A stretch of DNA of 64,000 bases. It comes from Leptospira sp. WS4.C2 (GTDB taxonomy: Bacteria > Spirochaetota > Leptospiria > Leptospirales > Leptospiraceae). Numbering within the stretch: position 1 is the stretch's first letter; every line of letters begins with the position of its first letter. Made by a program: the position numbers and the translations under genes. Below are positions 18,520 through 27,934 of the stretch, one piece after another. Location of the stretch: NCBI RefSeq assembly GCF_040833985.1, contig NZ_CP162139.1, positions 3,506,501 through 3,570,500 of the forward strand, in the 5' to 3' direction. Under the pieces are notes generated by a model. The model worked only from the letters and a program-made list of their open reading frames with translations. It made no database searches and was not told where the DNA came from.

Positions 18520-19962
18520 CTATTGAAAATCAACCACTACCTTTACACTAGAGGGATCTTTTGCAGTCGCATAAGCGAGTTCCAATTGGTCTGATGAAAA
18601 CCGATGGGAAATTAAATTTGTCTCTAGAGCATGAGTGATCTCAGGATTATCGCGGAGTAAAGAGATTGCCATATGAAAATCTCCGCAACGCGAACTATGG
18701 ATTTCTTTTCCATCGGCAAAAAAATTGGCCACCAAACTAGAGTTATCAGGCCAATTTTTGGAATGACTGGAGTCTACAAGGATTGCTCCCCTTGGGCGAA
18801 CCAAAGAATTTTCATGATTGGGATTGGGGCGGATGGCGAGACTCAACTCTTCGGGATTCGATACAACAACAAAGTCAAAACGAGGAAGTTTATTGGAGAA
18901 CAGCTCCGAGTTCAAAGTGTTTTCTGCATCCGAAGAACTTCCTTCAAATACTGTGAATTGTTTTTTAAGATTCTCTTTGACGGTTTTCGATACACCATGA
19001 AACACAAAAACATTCTGGTTTTTGCGGGTTTCCTTTTTCCAATGAAACAGTGTATTAGATTCTGAATAGGGAAGGATGGAAAGTTCATCTACGACAAGTT
19101 CTGTTAAGTGAGCAATGCCTGCCATCATCTGTCCATTAGTTGTTTTAAGATGGACTTCGCGTTTGGCGATTTGTAAGGCAGATTCAAATCCAGAAGCTGT
19201 GGAGGTTGTGTCATAAACAATATCAAATTGATTTTTCAAATTACCTAGCTCTGTGTTTCGAAGATCCACTACTTCATCGGCACCCATTGCTTTAGACAAA
19301 GTCACCAAATGATCATGACGAGTGATTGCTGTTATGCGAAAGTTAGCCTTATTTGTTTTTCTATAGGAAGCAAGTGCAGCTAAAATGAGACTCCCCAAAC
19401 GACGTGGCCCAAGTACTGCCACATGATCCCCAGGTTTGGGAGGAGAAGCAAGGATTGCTTGTAAAGCAGCTGCAAAAGGTTCCATAAGAACCGCAGCTTT
19501 CGGAGAAACCCCTTCCAAGGAAATGGCTGCATGGATCGGTGCTAAAATATAAGGACCAAAACCTCCGGGAAGTCGGTCAATCCCAAGCACCCTTCGTTCT
19601 GGGGAATGAGTGGGAATTCCTTCTTTACAAAAGGCATCCAGATTTTTGTCTCCGCGAGCCTCAAAGGTGTCGTTGATCTCGACTACAAACTGTTTGCCTT
19701 GGTTCTCGCCAAGACCTTCTGCCAGGACTTCATGCCCAATAATTTGAGGGAGAGGGAAGGGTAAAAAACGTCGATCAATGTCGGTGGAACAAACACCGCA
19801 AGAAATGGTTTTAAGAGGGATATAACCAGGTCCTAAATGGAGGTAGGGACTGCCATTTCGTTTGATCTCCCAACCTTCCCTTTCATTGCCAAAATACTCG
19901 TATTCTGCTGATTCAAACGAGTCATCGGATTTGTAATCCTTCGCTCGGAATTTTAAGTTCAT
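18520..19962 (-). CDS. Divergent MDR (alcohol-dehydrogenase-like) protein
   Basis: 480 residues, longer than the usual 340-370. The N-terminal part has the catalytic-zinc Cys in Cys-Gly-Val-Cys-Ser-Thr-Asp and Gly-His-Glu, then a Met-Glu-Pro helix and a Rossmann part with Val-Leu-Gly-Pro-Arg-Arg-Leu-Gly in place of GxGxxG, so cofactor binding may be altered. The four-Cys structural zinc lobe is missing. An insertion of about 130 residues (about 300-430) separates the end of the Rossmann domain from the C-terminal strand. The ATG overlaps the rhomboid stop by one base (TAATG). The substrate is unknown; it probably works with the SAHH-like protein beside it. Confidence 0.75.
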   Translation of the reverse strand: MNLKFRAKDYKSDDSFESAEYEYFGNEREGWEIKRNGSPYLHLGPGYIPLKTISCGVCSTDIDRRFLPFPLPQIIGHEVLAEGLGENQGKQFVVEINDTFEARGDKNLDAFCKEGIPTHSPERRVLGIDRLPGGFGPYILAPIHAAISLEGVSPKAAVLMEPFAAALQAILASPPKPGDHVAVLGPRRLGSLILAALASYRKTNKANFRITAITRHDHLVTLSKAMGADEVVDLRNTELGNLKNQFDIVYDTTSTASGFESALQIAKREVHLKTTNGQMMAGIAHLTELVVDELSILPYSESNTLFHWKKETRKNQNVFVFHGVSKTVKENLKKQFTVFEGSSSDAENTLNSELFSNKLPRFDFVVVSNPEELSLAIRPNPNHENSLVRPRGAILVDSSHSKNWPDNSSLVANFFADGKEIHSSRCGDFHMAISLLRDNPEITHALETNLISHRFSSDQLELAYATAKDPSSVKVVVDFQ

Positions 19963-20624
19963 TACCTATTGTTGATAAAAAAAAGAAGAATGATAGTCAA
20001 TGTAAAAAAGGTAAAGTTCAAAAGAAAGCCCTGTCTGATTTCTCGCCTCTCTTTATCACCGAGTAAATAACTCGTTACAAAGACAGAGAAAAAACCTCCA
20101 AGATGAGCCCAGTGCGCTACTTGGTCACGTGCAAACAAATTAGTAACATCAGAATAAACCATCATCCAACCAAATAGAAAAACTGGAAAGGGAATGGACT
20201 TTGTTTTTGATATGGGAAAACGAAAAGGCGAAAGTAAAGTGGCCGCAGATGCCAAACCAGAAATAGCCCCACTCGCCCCTACAATGGGCGTTCTATCACC
20301 CAATATTAGTCCCCTAACAATTCCATCACCTAACACGGACAGTATGCCTGCCATAAAATAAAAAAGGAGCCACTTACTTTTACCTACTCGATTTTCTACC
20401 ACTCTTCCGAGAAGTAGAAGAAAAAATAAATTAGACAGAAGGTGAGCTCCCGATCCATGGAAGAAGGTAGATAGAATCCAATTGATTGGCTCCAATTCTC
20501 CTGGTGTTGCGATAAAATACGGTCCAATCAAATCTGGGAAAAAAATGGAGACAATCGGGTATAACAAAAATAGAAATAATGAAAAACCTGCAGTGAGTGG
20601 AAATTCCCAAATAAATGATCGCAT
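19962..20624 (-). CDS. Rhomboid-family intramembrane serine protease
   Basis: 220 residues with about six membrane helices. The rhomboid signatures are present: an early His-x-x-x-Asn in Ala-His-Leu-Leu-Ser-Asn (about residue 60), the catalytic Ser in Gly-Ala-Ser-Gly-Ala-Ile-Ser-Gly (about residue 118) and the catalytic His in His-Trp-Ala-His-Leu-Gly-Gly (about residue 170). It cleaves membrane proteins within or near transmembrane helices. It sits 2 bases after the upstream exported helical protein, which might be a partner or substrate, and is joined to the downstream MDR gene by TAATG. Confidence 0.9.
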   Translation of the reverse strand: MRSFIWEFPLTAGFSLFLFLLYPIVSIFFPDLIGPYFIATPGELEPINWILSTFFHGSGAHLLSNLFFLLLLGRVVENRVGKSKWLLFYFMAGILSVLGDGIVRGLILGDRTPIVGASGAISGLASAATLLSPFRFPISKTKSIPFPVFLFGWMMVYSDVTNLFARDQVAHWAHLGGFFSVFVTSYLLGDKERREIRQGFLLNFTFFTLTIILLFFINNR

Positions 20625-20626
20625 AA

Positions 20627-21445
20627 CTATTGAAATGTGGGTGGAACAGGTTCTTCGGGGTTTCTTACATATGATGGATCGAAGCCGGGAATTCCTGCCG
20701 CCAATTCATGTAAGTCTGGTTGTTTCCAAATGAGTTCATAATAATCAAGAGTCCCATAAGAATCAAAATGGCTATCGTACAACAATCGTAAATACTTTTC
20801 GCGGTCGGTAAGGATGATTCGGTTCACTTCATGAACCAGATCTGCGAAACTGCGACTTTCTTTATCAAATTCGTCTATAGAATCATGTAAAAGCCCAAGA
20901 AGTACGATATACTTTTCCGCTTGTTTGAGGGATTTCAAGGAATAAGCCAACTCTTGGAGTTTCATCAAATACAAATAAGGTCGAATGTTCTTTCCTACGA
21001 GTAATTTTTGTTTTGCAACGGCGATTTCACGATACCCTAAACGAAGGTAAGATTTGGTTTCTGTTTTTTCTTTGCCATTGGCAAGCCTCGCAAGCCGACC
21101 TAATTCAAATTCCAATTCTTCAATTTCGTCTTCTAAAACATGGATATAAAGTTGGATGAGTAAACCTTGTGTCCTCCTGAGTTCTGCATAGGAACGTCCC
21201 AAATCCATTTGTAAATGGAGAATTTCCGATTCTATATGGTGTTGTACGCAACGTTTGAAGTATTTTTTTTGATCCTCTGTTCCCCGGTTGCTAATTGTTG
21301 AATTTAAAATGCGTAGAAACTCGTAGTTGTCCTTAAGTCCATAGCTAACACGGATTAACTGGGTAGCTTTGGAGCTAGACTGGTCCGGTGTCATCTCTCC
21401 GATTACAGTCAGAAAGAGCAGTATGATTACCGAAAAACGTTTCAT
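20627..21445 (-). CDS. Exported helical protein of unknown function
   Basis: 272 residues. A signal peptide (residues 1-17, Met-Lys-Arg then a hydrophobic run) is followed by an almost wholly helical protein with heptad-like Leu patterns (about 95-190) and a Pro-rich C-terminus. No catalytic motif is seen. It is the first gene of the minus-strand run that ends at 14.5 kb, two bases before the rhomboid gene. The family is not recognised. Confidence 0.7.
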   Translation of the reverse strand: MKRFSVIILLFLTVIGEMTPDQSSSKATQLIRVSYGLKDNYEFLRILNSTISNRGTEDQKKYFKRCVQHHIESEILHLQMDLGRSYAELRRTQGLLIQLYIHVLEDEIEELEFELGRLARLANGKEKTETKSYLRLGYREIAVAKQKLLVGKNIRPYLYLMKLQELAYSLKSLKQAEKYIVLLGLLHDSIDEFDKESRSFADLVHEVNRIILTDREKYLRLLYDSHFDSYGTLDYYELIWKQPDLHELAAGIPGFDPSYVRNPEEPVPPTFQ

Positions 21446-21527
21446 CTATGAAAATAGTTTCGGTCGTATGCAGAAAACATTAGCATGATAAAAAAGAAAA
21501 GACTTATACGTCTCATATTCTAGTATT

Positions 21528-22151
21528 ATGTCGAGAGAGGAACCTGTGCAAAAGTTAGGATCACTACCAACTTCCCCTTTGGAAGCCATTGACCTTCTTA
21601 AATCCGAGATGGACCAACCGGTCTGGGAATCTCGTCTTTTGGATTTGATGAAATTAGCTGCAGATGGTGATAAAAACACCTGGACAATGATCTACCAAAT
21701 CATTCGAGAAGCCGACTCGGGTCGACTGAGCTGGGGATACCATAAATCATTATTGTCTGGTATGGTTTATCTTCTCTCCTATGTGGGTGATTCTAAAAGT
21801 TACCGAGTTTTACTGAATTATGTCAAATCCCTCGACCGAGCCATTCCTATTGGTGCCATGGAACTCATTTCCGATTTACTCCCGACATTTGCTGAGTTAG
21901 ACATTCGCGAACTCTTTACGATTGCCTCTAATTCTGATGAATTAAAATCTGCTTTCGCAGTTCTTGCCTTATGCAAACTCAATATGGAAAACCGACTTTC
22001 CGATGATGAAAAAGAGAAGCTAAAAACTTTTTTATCCACATATAAAAATTATAAATACTACCTCACTGATACAATCGAAGTAACGTTAGAACAACTGAAT
22101 GAAACGGATGCAAACGACATGTTGACGGAGTTAGATGGAATCTTTCAATGA
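21528..22151 (+). CDS. Helical repeat-like cytoplasmic protein
   Basis: 207 residues, no signal peptide or membrane segment. It reads as paired helices with repeated Leu/Ala spacing (for example Leu-Leu-Asn-Tyr-Val-Lys-Ser-Leu and Ala-Val-Leu-Ala-Leu-Cys-Lys-Leu), in the manner of HEAT-type solenoids. No known family is recognised. The stop overlaps the ATG of the Zn-dehydrogenase gene (ATGA), so translation is coupled. It diverges from the exported helical protein gene across about 80 bases. Confidence 0.68.
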   Translation: MSREEPVQKLGSLPTSPLEAIDLLKSEMDQPVWESRLLDLMKLAADGDKNTWTMIYQIIREADSGRLSWGYHKSLLSGMVYLLSYVGDSKSYRVLLNYVKSLDRAIPIGAMELISDLLPTFAELDIRELFTIASNSDELKSAFAVLALCKLNMENRLSDDEKEKLKTFLSTYKNYKYYLTDTIEVTLEQLNETDANDMLTELDGIFQ

Positions 22152-23185
22152 AAGCAGCAGTTCTACCCGCAGGATCGAAATCCCTTGAAATTCAAGAATT
22201 GGATCTTCCGACTCTCCTTCCCAACCAAGTAAAAATTAAAGTCAAAGCCTGCGGAATTTGTGGTTCAGACATCCACTTAGTTCTCCATGGAAAAATGAAA
22301 GCCACTTATGGCCCCTGTGTCCCCGGACATGAAACGTCTGGCGTTGTGGATGAAATTGGAGAACAAGTCACCAAGTTCAAAAAAGGAGACCGAGTGGTAG
22401 TCAGCGCCGGTACTTCTTGTGGAAAATGTAAACACTGTTTGGCGAATCGGGAAAATCTTTGTGAAGAGATTGGAGTCCTTGGATTCAACCAACGGGGTGG
22501 ATTTGCCGAATACTTACAAATCGAAGAACGTTATCTACATCAGTTACCGGACGAAATTCCGTTTACAGAAGGAGCCATTCTTGCTGACGCAGTTTCCACT
22601 CCTTACCATGCAGTGAAATACCAAGGCGAAATCAAACCAGGAGATACAGTAGCCATCATTGGTTGCGGAGGACTCGGAATCCATGCTGTCGCGATTGCAA
22701 AAGCTTTGGGAGCAGGCCGCATCTTTGCTGTCGATATTGATAGTGGATCTCTAGAAAATGCAAAAGCTTACGGGGCCGACGAACTCATATTAGTTGAAAA
22801 AAACATGCAAGTAGGCAAAGTTTTAAAAGAAAAATCGGGCGGAATCGATCTGTTATGCGACTTTTCAGGATATATGCCCAATATAGAAAATTCTGTGCGG
22901 GCGATGAGTCGCGGCGGACGAATTGTTCTCGTTGGAATCGGCCGTAACAAATTAGAAATTCCCATGCCATTTTTTCTCATCGAACGGCAAATCAGAATCA
23001 CTGGTTCCTATGGTTCGGACAGAAGGGCAATCCCTGAGCTCATCCAACTTTATAAAGATAAAAAATTAAGCCTAACTAAGTCCATAAGTGGAGTTCATAA
23101 GTTAGAAGAAACCAATGAGTTCTTACATGCTTTGGAAGAGAAAAAAGGAAACCCCATTCGATTTATCATCAATCCAGAATTATAA
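22148..23185 (+). CDS. Zinc-dependent alcohol/polyol dehydrogenase
   Basis: 345 residues, a full-length MDR enzyme. The catalytic zinc site is Cys-Gly-Ile-Cys-Gly-Ser-Asp plus Gly-His-Glu, the structural zinc lobe has four cysteines (Cys-Gly-Lys-Cys-Lys-His-Cys then Cys after seven residues), and the Rossmann loop is Gly-Cys-Gly-Gly-Leu-Gly-Ile-His, with an acidic end of the next strand (Asp-Ile-Asp) favouring NAD. It is near threonine or sorbitol dehydrogenases but the substrate cannot be fixed. It is translationally coupled to the upstream helical gene. Confidence 0.9.
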   Translation: MKAAVLPAGSKSLEIQELDLPTLLPNQVKIKVKACGICGSDIHLVLHGKMKATYGPCVPGHETSGVVDEIGEQVTKFKKGDRVVVSAGTSCGKCKHCLANRENLCEEIGVLGFNQRGGFAEYLQIEERYLHQLPDEIPFTEGAILADAVSTPYHAVKYQGEIKPGDTVAIIGCGGLGIHAVAIAKALGAGRIFAVDIDSGSLENAKAYGADELILVEKNMQVGKVLKEKSGGIDLLCDFSGYMPNIENSVRAMSRGGRIVLVGIGRNKLEIPMPFFLIERQIRITGSYGSDRRAIPELIQLYKDKKLSLTKSISGVHKLEETNEFLHALEEKKGNPIRFIINPEL

Positions 23186-23192
23186 ATTCTGG
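23174..23192. terminator. Short hairpin over the dehydrogenase stop codon
   Basis: A perfect 8-base inverted repeat with a 3-base loop (CCAGAATT-ata-AATTCTGG) spans the stop codon of the Zn-dehydrogenase. There is no U-run, so it is at best a weak terminator or an mRNA 3' end stabiliser. Confidence 0.35.
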
Positions 23193-23269
23193 ATTTCAGT
23201 TTGATGGTATATGGCTCAAAGTTTTGGATTCAATATTCATGATATCAAGTTTTGAATTTAGAATTCATT

Positions 23270-25222
23270 TTATTTAATCTCTACTAATAGAAAACTCAAA
23301 TCATCCATTTGGTATTTCCATCCTGAAGAAAACCGAAACAGGGAGTCTTGCACTATTGTTGCCAGTTCTTGAAATTTTTGGTATCGATTGTCCCATAACA
23401 ATGATTTGAGTCTTTCTTCCCCGAAACTTTCACCATCCTCATTCAGTAGGTCAAAAATCCCATCAGTGTAGAGTAAAATCCTATCTCCAGGTTTTAGTTT
23501 CACCATTTCCTCTGCAAAAGGCAGATGAGAAAATAAACCTAAAGGTTTCCCTTTAACATTCAAATGAATGGCATCCGATTCGGAATTTCGAATCAGAAAA
23601 AACCCTGGGTGGCCTGCATTACTGAATGTAGCTGTATAAGATTCCGTATCAATAAACACATAAGAGGCAGTAATAAAAAGATTTTTTGTTTTCCCAACCA
23701 AATGCCTGTTCATCAAATGAAACACTCTAGAAGGAAATTGTAAATAAGGTCCAGCACCCACAAAAGCCATCTTTGACATTGCAGCGACCATTGCAGAAGA
23801 AATCCCATGCCCAGAAACATCTGCCATGAGTATGGCCCAATTTCCCATACTATCTTTGGTATGGTCAAAATAATCACCACCAACCGACTCTAAGTTTTGC
23901 GAAAATCCAATGATGCGAATTTTTTCATCTTCGTTGTACTTCGGTGATAACAATGATTTTTGTAATGCGTGAGCCAATGCTAAATCCTTATCAATTTGGA
24001 TTAATCTTTGTAACTCTTTATTTTTCGTACGCAATTCGGCATTCATTCTATTAATTGAATGTAATAACTGCCAATAATGTTTGAAAACATAAAATCCAAA
24101 CAAAACTAACATTAAAAAAAATCCATAATGAATGATTCGGTGTCCATACCGAAACAATTCAAGGTCCACCAAAATATCATGTAGTCCAGCAAAAACAATA
24201 ATGAGGAGTCCCAAAGTGATTGTTCGTAGATTCTTATTACCTTTGATCAGAACATAAACAGAAGAAAAAATAGCTCCAATCGCTTCTAAAACAATCACCC
24301 AATTGTAATCGTCTTCACTATTGAGAAAAGAAATTCCATCTTCATAATTACTGACAATAGATATGAAAAAAACAATGAGATGAATACTCGCGAGTATTTT
24401 AAATAAATTGCGAAAGAATGGAGGAAAGATTCCAATCAAAAAAAGCAAAAGGGCAAAGGGGAAAAAAGCAAAATTTAGATAAGTAAGAGGAACAACAAGA
24501 TAAGAAAACTGAGTCAGTGAAAAACCAACAAAACCATTTAAAGCCTCAATGAGCGAAGCAGAAAACAAAAGAATAGAGAAATTCAAAAAGATATTTTCTC
24601 TTTTTCTAAGAAAATAGAAACCAAGAAAAATGGTGGAAAGCACAAGTAAAATTGGAGCAAAGAAGGTTTCGGATAAATTATCCAAAAACAAATCCACTAA
24701 GGCCATCGAATGGTCTTTCAAATATACGTCTCGATCCATTCCGATATAACCGCGATACCTTGATTGGAATTGGATGATGAGTGAACCTGATGGATTTTGA
24801 TTTAATGGAATGATATATGGAAAAAAATGATCTTGTAGTTTCGACTCAAAAACCTGTTCGTTCCCTTGAAAGATTTTAAATTGTTCCAACGCGATTTCTG
24901 CATAGAGAACAGGACTTTTGAGTTGCCTTACAAACTGATCACTAAACTTAACATATAAATATTGTTTTTCTAATGATTCAAAACCCAACCGATTAGGTTC
25001 CATTTTTTTCCAAAGATTGTCTGGAACCAAATGCGGGTCTTTTAATTCCTCACTCGACCAATAATAATATCGATCCAAAAGGTAAACGGACTGCTGGAAC
25101 TGGCGATCAGGTGTTACTTCAGAATGTAAATCCAAACACCCGCAGAATAAAATAACAAACCCTAAATAAAGAACAAACTGGAAGAGAGTATGGATCGATT
25201 TATATGATTTGACTTCTTTCAA
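23270..25222 (-). CDS. Membrane PP2C-type phosphatase (7TM + SpoIIE)
   Basis: About 650 residues from a TTG at 25222, chosen because AGGA sits 8-9 bases before it and the frame further up would run over the start of the divergent gene. Order: signal or lipoprotein-like segment (Phe-Cys-Gly-Cys), an external beta-rich sensor domain, seven membrane helices (about 180-390, 7TMR-DISM-like), a short coiled coil, and a SpoIIE/RsbU PP2C phosphatase with Gly-Gly-Asp-Tyr-Phe-Asp, Asp-Val-Ser-Gly-His-Gly, Gly-His-Pro and Thr-Asp-Gly-Ile-Phe-Asp. Such proteins dephosphorylate STAS anti-sigma antagonists in response to an external cue. Confidence 0.9.
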   Translation of the reverse strand: MKEVKSYKSIHTLFQFVLYLGFVILFCGCLDLHSEVTPDRQFQQSVYLLDRYYYWSSEELKDPHLVPDNLWKKMEPNRLGFESLEKQYLYVKFSDQFVRQLKSPVLYAEIALEQFKIFQGNEQVFESKLQDHFFPYIIPLNQNPSGSLIIQFQSRYRGYIGMDRDVYLKDHSMALVDLFLDNLSETFFAPILLVLSTIFLGFYFLRKRENIFLNFSILLFSASLIEALNGFVGFSLTQFSYLVVPLTYLNFAFFPFALLLFLIGIFPPFFRNLFKILASIHLIVFFISIVSNYEDGISFLNSEDDYNWVIVLEAIGAIFSSVYVLIKGNKNLRTITLGLLIIVFAGLHDILVDLELFRYGHRIIHYGFFLMLVLFGFYVFKHYWQLLHSINRMNAELRTKNKELQRLIQIDKDLALAHALQKSLLSPKYNEDEKIRIIGFSQNLESVGGDYFDHTKDSMGNWAILMADVSGHGISSAMVAAMSKMAFVGAGPYLQFPSRVFHLMNRHLVGKTKNLFITASYVFIDTESYTATFSNAGHPGFFLIRNSESDAIHLNVKGKPLGLFSHLPFAEEMVKLKPGDRILLYTDGIFDLLNEDGESFGEERLKSLLWDNRYQKFQELATIVQDSLFRFSSGWKYQMDDLSFLLVEIK

Positions 25223-25257
25223 ATTTTTATTCCTATAGGATAAGCAGGATACGTTTA

Positions 25258-25554
25258 ATGAATCGCAATCGATTCCTATCATTTTTTTACCTACTCCCCC
25301 TACTATTATTGTCTCTTACCACAGTTGTGGCCCAAGAAGAGAAAACCGCCAAAGAACGATTCGTAGAAGACAAAATGGAATGTTATTCCATCGCCACGGA
25401 AATTGACGGACAAGAATACCAGAAATCACTCAAATGTATTTCTCAAGATTCCATCTGTTACATTATCCAAGGTTTTGCGATGAGCTGTATCCCTCGTTCC
25501 GGAAGATATTCCGCTGAATTGCCCAATCTAATTCCAAAACCGACTCAACCATAA
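25258..25554 (+). CDS. Small secreted four-cysteine protein
   Basis: 98 residues with a clear signal peptide (cleavage near Val-Val-Ala-Gln, residue 25). The mature part has exactly four cysteines (Met-Glu-Cys, Leu-Lys-Cys, Ser-Ile-Cys and Met-Ser-Cys), so two disulfides are likely in the periplasm. An AGGAT ribosome-binding site precedes the ATG. It lies 18 bases before the nitronate monooxygenase gene. The family is not recognised. Confidence 0.7.
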   Translation: MNRNRFLSFFYLLPLLLLSLTTVVAQEEKTAKERFVEDKMECYSIATEIDGQEYQKSLKCISQDSICYIIQGFAMSCIPRSGRYSAELPNLIPKPTQP

Positions 25555-25572
25555 TCGTATAACAGGAGATTT

Positions 25573-26514
25573 ATGAAAATCAAAACAAAAATCAGTGAAA
25601 TGTTGAAAATTGATCTACCGATCATCGCAGCCCCTATGTTCCTCGTCTCCTATCCGGAGTTAGTGGTGGCGGTTTCGGAAGCCGGGGGAATTGGATGTTT
25701 TCCCTCTTTAAACTATAGAACCCCGGAACAGTTACGTGAAGGAATCCTAGAAATTCGTTCTAAAACCAAAAAACCCATCGGGGTCAATTTGATTCTTCAC
25801 AAAGAACATAACCCCAATTGGGCAAAACAATTTGAAGTGGTTATGGATTTAAAAGTAGAACTTATCATTACAAGTTTGGGGACACCTCGAACGATTGCAA
25901 AAGAAATCAAAGCCAACGGCTCAATTTTGTTTTGTGATGTGACCACCTTAAAACATGCAAACATTGTGGCAAAGTCAGGGGCGGATGCACTCATTGCCGT
26001 TTCCCAAGGTGCTGGTGGACATGCGGGTGCGATCACTCCTTTTGCTCTGATTCCTTATCTAAAAAAAGAAGTTGGTTTGCCAGTCATTGCTGCAGGAGCT
26101 ATTTCTACTGGATCCCAAATGGCGGCTGCATTGTCTTTAGGGGCAGATGCTGTATATATCGGGACTCGTTTTATTGCAACACCAGAGTCTAGGGCACAAA
26201 ATGAATACAAACAAATGTTAATTGATTCAAGCCCAGATGAAATTGTTTATACAGAAAAAATTTCAGGAATTCCAGCCAACTGGTTAGCAAAATCAGTGGA
26301 ACGTTCCCCAGACATTTTAGAAGACGGCCCTAAAAAAATTGCTGCCGGTCATGCTGGAGGAGAAAAAGCCATCGAACAAGAATACAAACGGTGGCGAGAC
26401 ATTTGGTCAGCGGGCCAAGGTGTGGCTCAAATCCACGAAGTGAAACCAGCAGGTGAGATCGTAAAAGAAATCGCAAACGAATACTTGGCAACAGTAAACA
26501 ACCTTCCTCGCTAA
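25573..26514 (+). CDS. Nitronate monooxygenase / 2-nitropropane dioxygenase family
   Basis: 313 residues, FMN-dependent TIM-barrel. The start Ile-Ile-Ala-Ala-Pro-Met-Phe, the central Gln-Gly-Ala-Gly-Gly-His-Ala-Gly with the catalytic-type His, and Gly-Ala-Asp-Ala-Val-Tyr-Ile-Gly-Thr-Arg-Phe are family signatures. Members oxidise alkyl nitronates such as propionate 3-nitronate, or are enoyl reductases (FabK) in related groups. An AGGAG ribosome-binding site is visible. The physiological substrate is not evident from the neighbours. Confidence 0.88.
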   Translation: MKIKTKISEMLKIDLPIIAAPMFLVSYPELVVAVSEAGGIGCFPSLNYRTPEQLREGILEIRSKTKKPIGVNLILHKEHNPNWAKQFEVVMDLKVELIITSLGTPRTIAKEIKANGSILFCDVTTLKHANIVAKSGADALIAVSQGAGGHAGAITPFALIPYLKKEVGLPVIAAGAISTGSQMAAALSLGADAVYIGTRFIATPESRAQNEYKQMLIDSSPDEIVYTEKISGIPANWLAKSVERSPDILEDGPKKIAAGHAGGEKAIEQEYKRWRDIWSAGQGVAQIHEVKPAGEIVKEIANEYLATVNNLPR

Positions 26515-26521
26515 ACAAATA

Positions 26522-26556
26522 TAATGCGAATCGGTTATTATTGTCGATTCGCATTA
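26522..26556. terminator. Perfect 12-bp hairpin between convergent genes
   Basis: TAATGCGAATCG, an 11-base loop and its exact complement sit between the nitronate monooxygenase (+) and DsbD (-) stops, followed by an A-run on the plus strand. It may end transcription from either side. Each arm includes ATGCGAA, the core of the dispersed 10-mer repeat. Confidence 0.55.
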
Positions 26557-26628
26557 CAAAAAAATTATAGAGATACCTATTAGCTTTTCTTCTGTTAACA
26601 ATTCCACTTCCAAGAATCAATTAAAAAC

Positions 26629-27924
26629 TTAAATTTTTAGGATCGCGTTGATCATTCCTTTTGTATCTAAATAATCATTCGATTTATAAATCATCTTTCC
26701 TTCTGGGTTTAGGATGAGAAAGAACGGTAAACCAATTTTCAATTCAGGATAGTTCGGATCGTTTGCAAATTCTTCAAAGATGGGATCCGTATCATAAACT
26801 TTCCAAAGAATCGCTTTATTTTTGAACGTTTCATTCCATTCTTTATGACTTAAAGTAAGTTTTTGAAACTCCTTACAGTTTGTACACCAGTCTGCATAAA
26901 AATCGATGAATATCGGTTTGCCTGTTTCTTTGACGATCCGATACACTTCCGCCTTTGACCGGTGCCATTCTAGATTCCCATGAACTTCTGCTGGAATTGA
27001 GTTTCCTCCGGCACTTGTTTCCCCTAACGTAAGTGGAAATTTAAAAATAGCAGATTGTATAAGTAGAACCAGAACAAGAATTGAGGTATAGGCACCTAAT
27101 TGTAATAGTGCGAGTTTCATCTTTTCGTAAGGAAGACCCTCTTTCTTTTGTAAATAGAGGAAAAATAAAGCCAAACTCCAAATGAGAAATACTTTTGCTG
27201 ACAAACCCGAATCCAAACCCCAGAGGACGAATGCTTTTTCTAGATAGGTATAAGAAAAGTAAAGAATGAGTAAAGAAAGAACCCACTGAACCGACTTCAT
27301 CCATTTACCAGATTTAGGTAGGGCAAATCCAAAAACTCCAATTAACAAAAAAGGAATTCCTAACCCCAGACCGAAAACAAACATTTTTAAAGAGGTAAAA
27401 AAGATCGGTATGAAGCTAATCCCTTCGGTTTGATAGGTAATGAGTTGTACAAGGATAGAAACTACAACCGGCCCGACACAAGGTGAGGAAAGAAGTCCTG
27501 CACCAACACCGAGAAAGAATGTATTCGCATAACTAACATTTGCCGAGTTTCTCAAATCCCCGGCGAAAAAAGGAAAGTATAAAAACTCTGCGACACTTAG
27601 TCCCAATATAAAAAGTAAAATCGAAAGAACCACTTGGGTTTCTGGGTAACGTAAAAAGGAATTGAACGCCCCTCCACTAAAACCTGCAATCAACCCAAAT
27701 ACGGCATACATGGTTGCAAGACCAATATAATAAACCAGTGGATGGGACCATTTGTGTTTGGAAACTCGGGATTTTAAAATTCCAGCGGTGATGGGATACA
27801 ACGGATAAACACAGGGCAAAAGCCCTGCCAGAAGTCCCCCTAAAGCTAAAAAGAAAAAACTTACGATAGAAAAAGAACCGGAAGACAACTGGGACTCAAT
27901 AAAGGCTTGGATTTCAGATACCAT
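26629..27924 (-). CDS. DsbD/CcdA-like thiol:disulfide interchange protein
   Basis: 431 residues. The N-terminal 300 are a DsbD/CcdA-type membrane domain with about eight helices and conserved Cys (Leu-Leu-Pro-Cys-Val-Tyr-Pro and Ser-Ser-Pro-Cys-Val-Gly-Pro), and the C-terminal 110 are a periplasmic thioredoxin with Trp-Cys-Thr-Asn-Cys-Lys. The extra N-terminal domain of E. coli DsbD is absent. It carries reducing power across the inner membrane for disulfide isomerisation or cytochrome c maturation. It is the third gene after a FecR protein with a CxxCH haem motif and a porin, which fits a haem-protein role. Confidence 0.92.
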   Translation of the reverse strand: MVSEIQAFIESQLSSGSFSIVSFFFLALGGLLAGLLPCVYPLYPITAGILKSRVSKHKWSHPLVYYIGLATMYAVFGLIAGFSGGAFNSFLRYPETQVVLSILLFILGLSVAEFLYFPFFAGDLRNSANVSYANTFFLGVGAGLLSSPCVGPVVVSILVQLITYQTEGISFIPIFFTSLKMFVFGLGLGIPFLLIGVFGFALPKSGKWMKSVQWVLSLLILYFSYTYLEKAFVLWGLDSGLSAKVFLIWSLALFFLYLQKKEGLPYEKMKLALLQLGAYTSILVLVLLIQSAIFKFPLTLGETSAGGNSIPAEVHGNLEWHRSKAEVYRIVKETGKPIFIDFYADWCTNCKEFQKLTLSHKEWNETFKNKAILWKVYDTDPIFEEFANDPNYPELKIGLPFFLILNPEGKMIYKSNDYLDTKGMINAILKI

Positions 27925-27934
27925 ACACTCTGTC

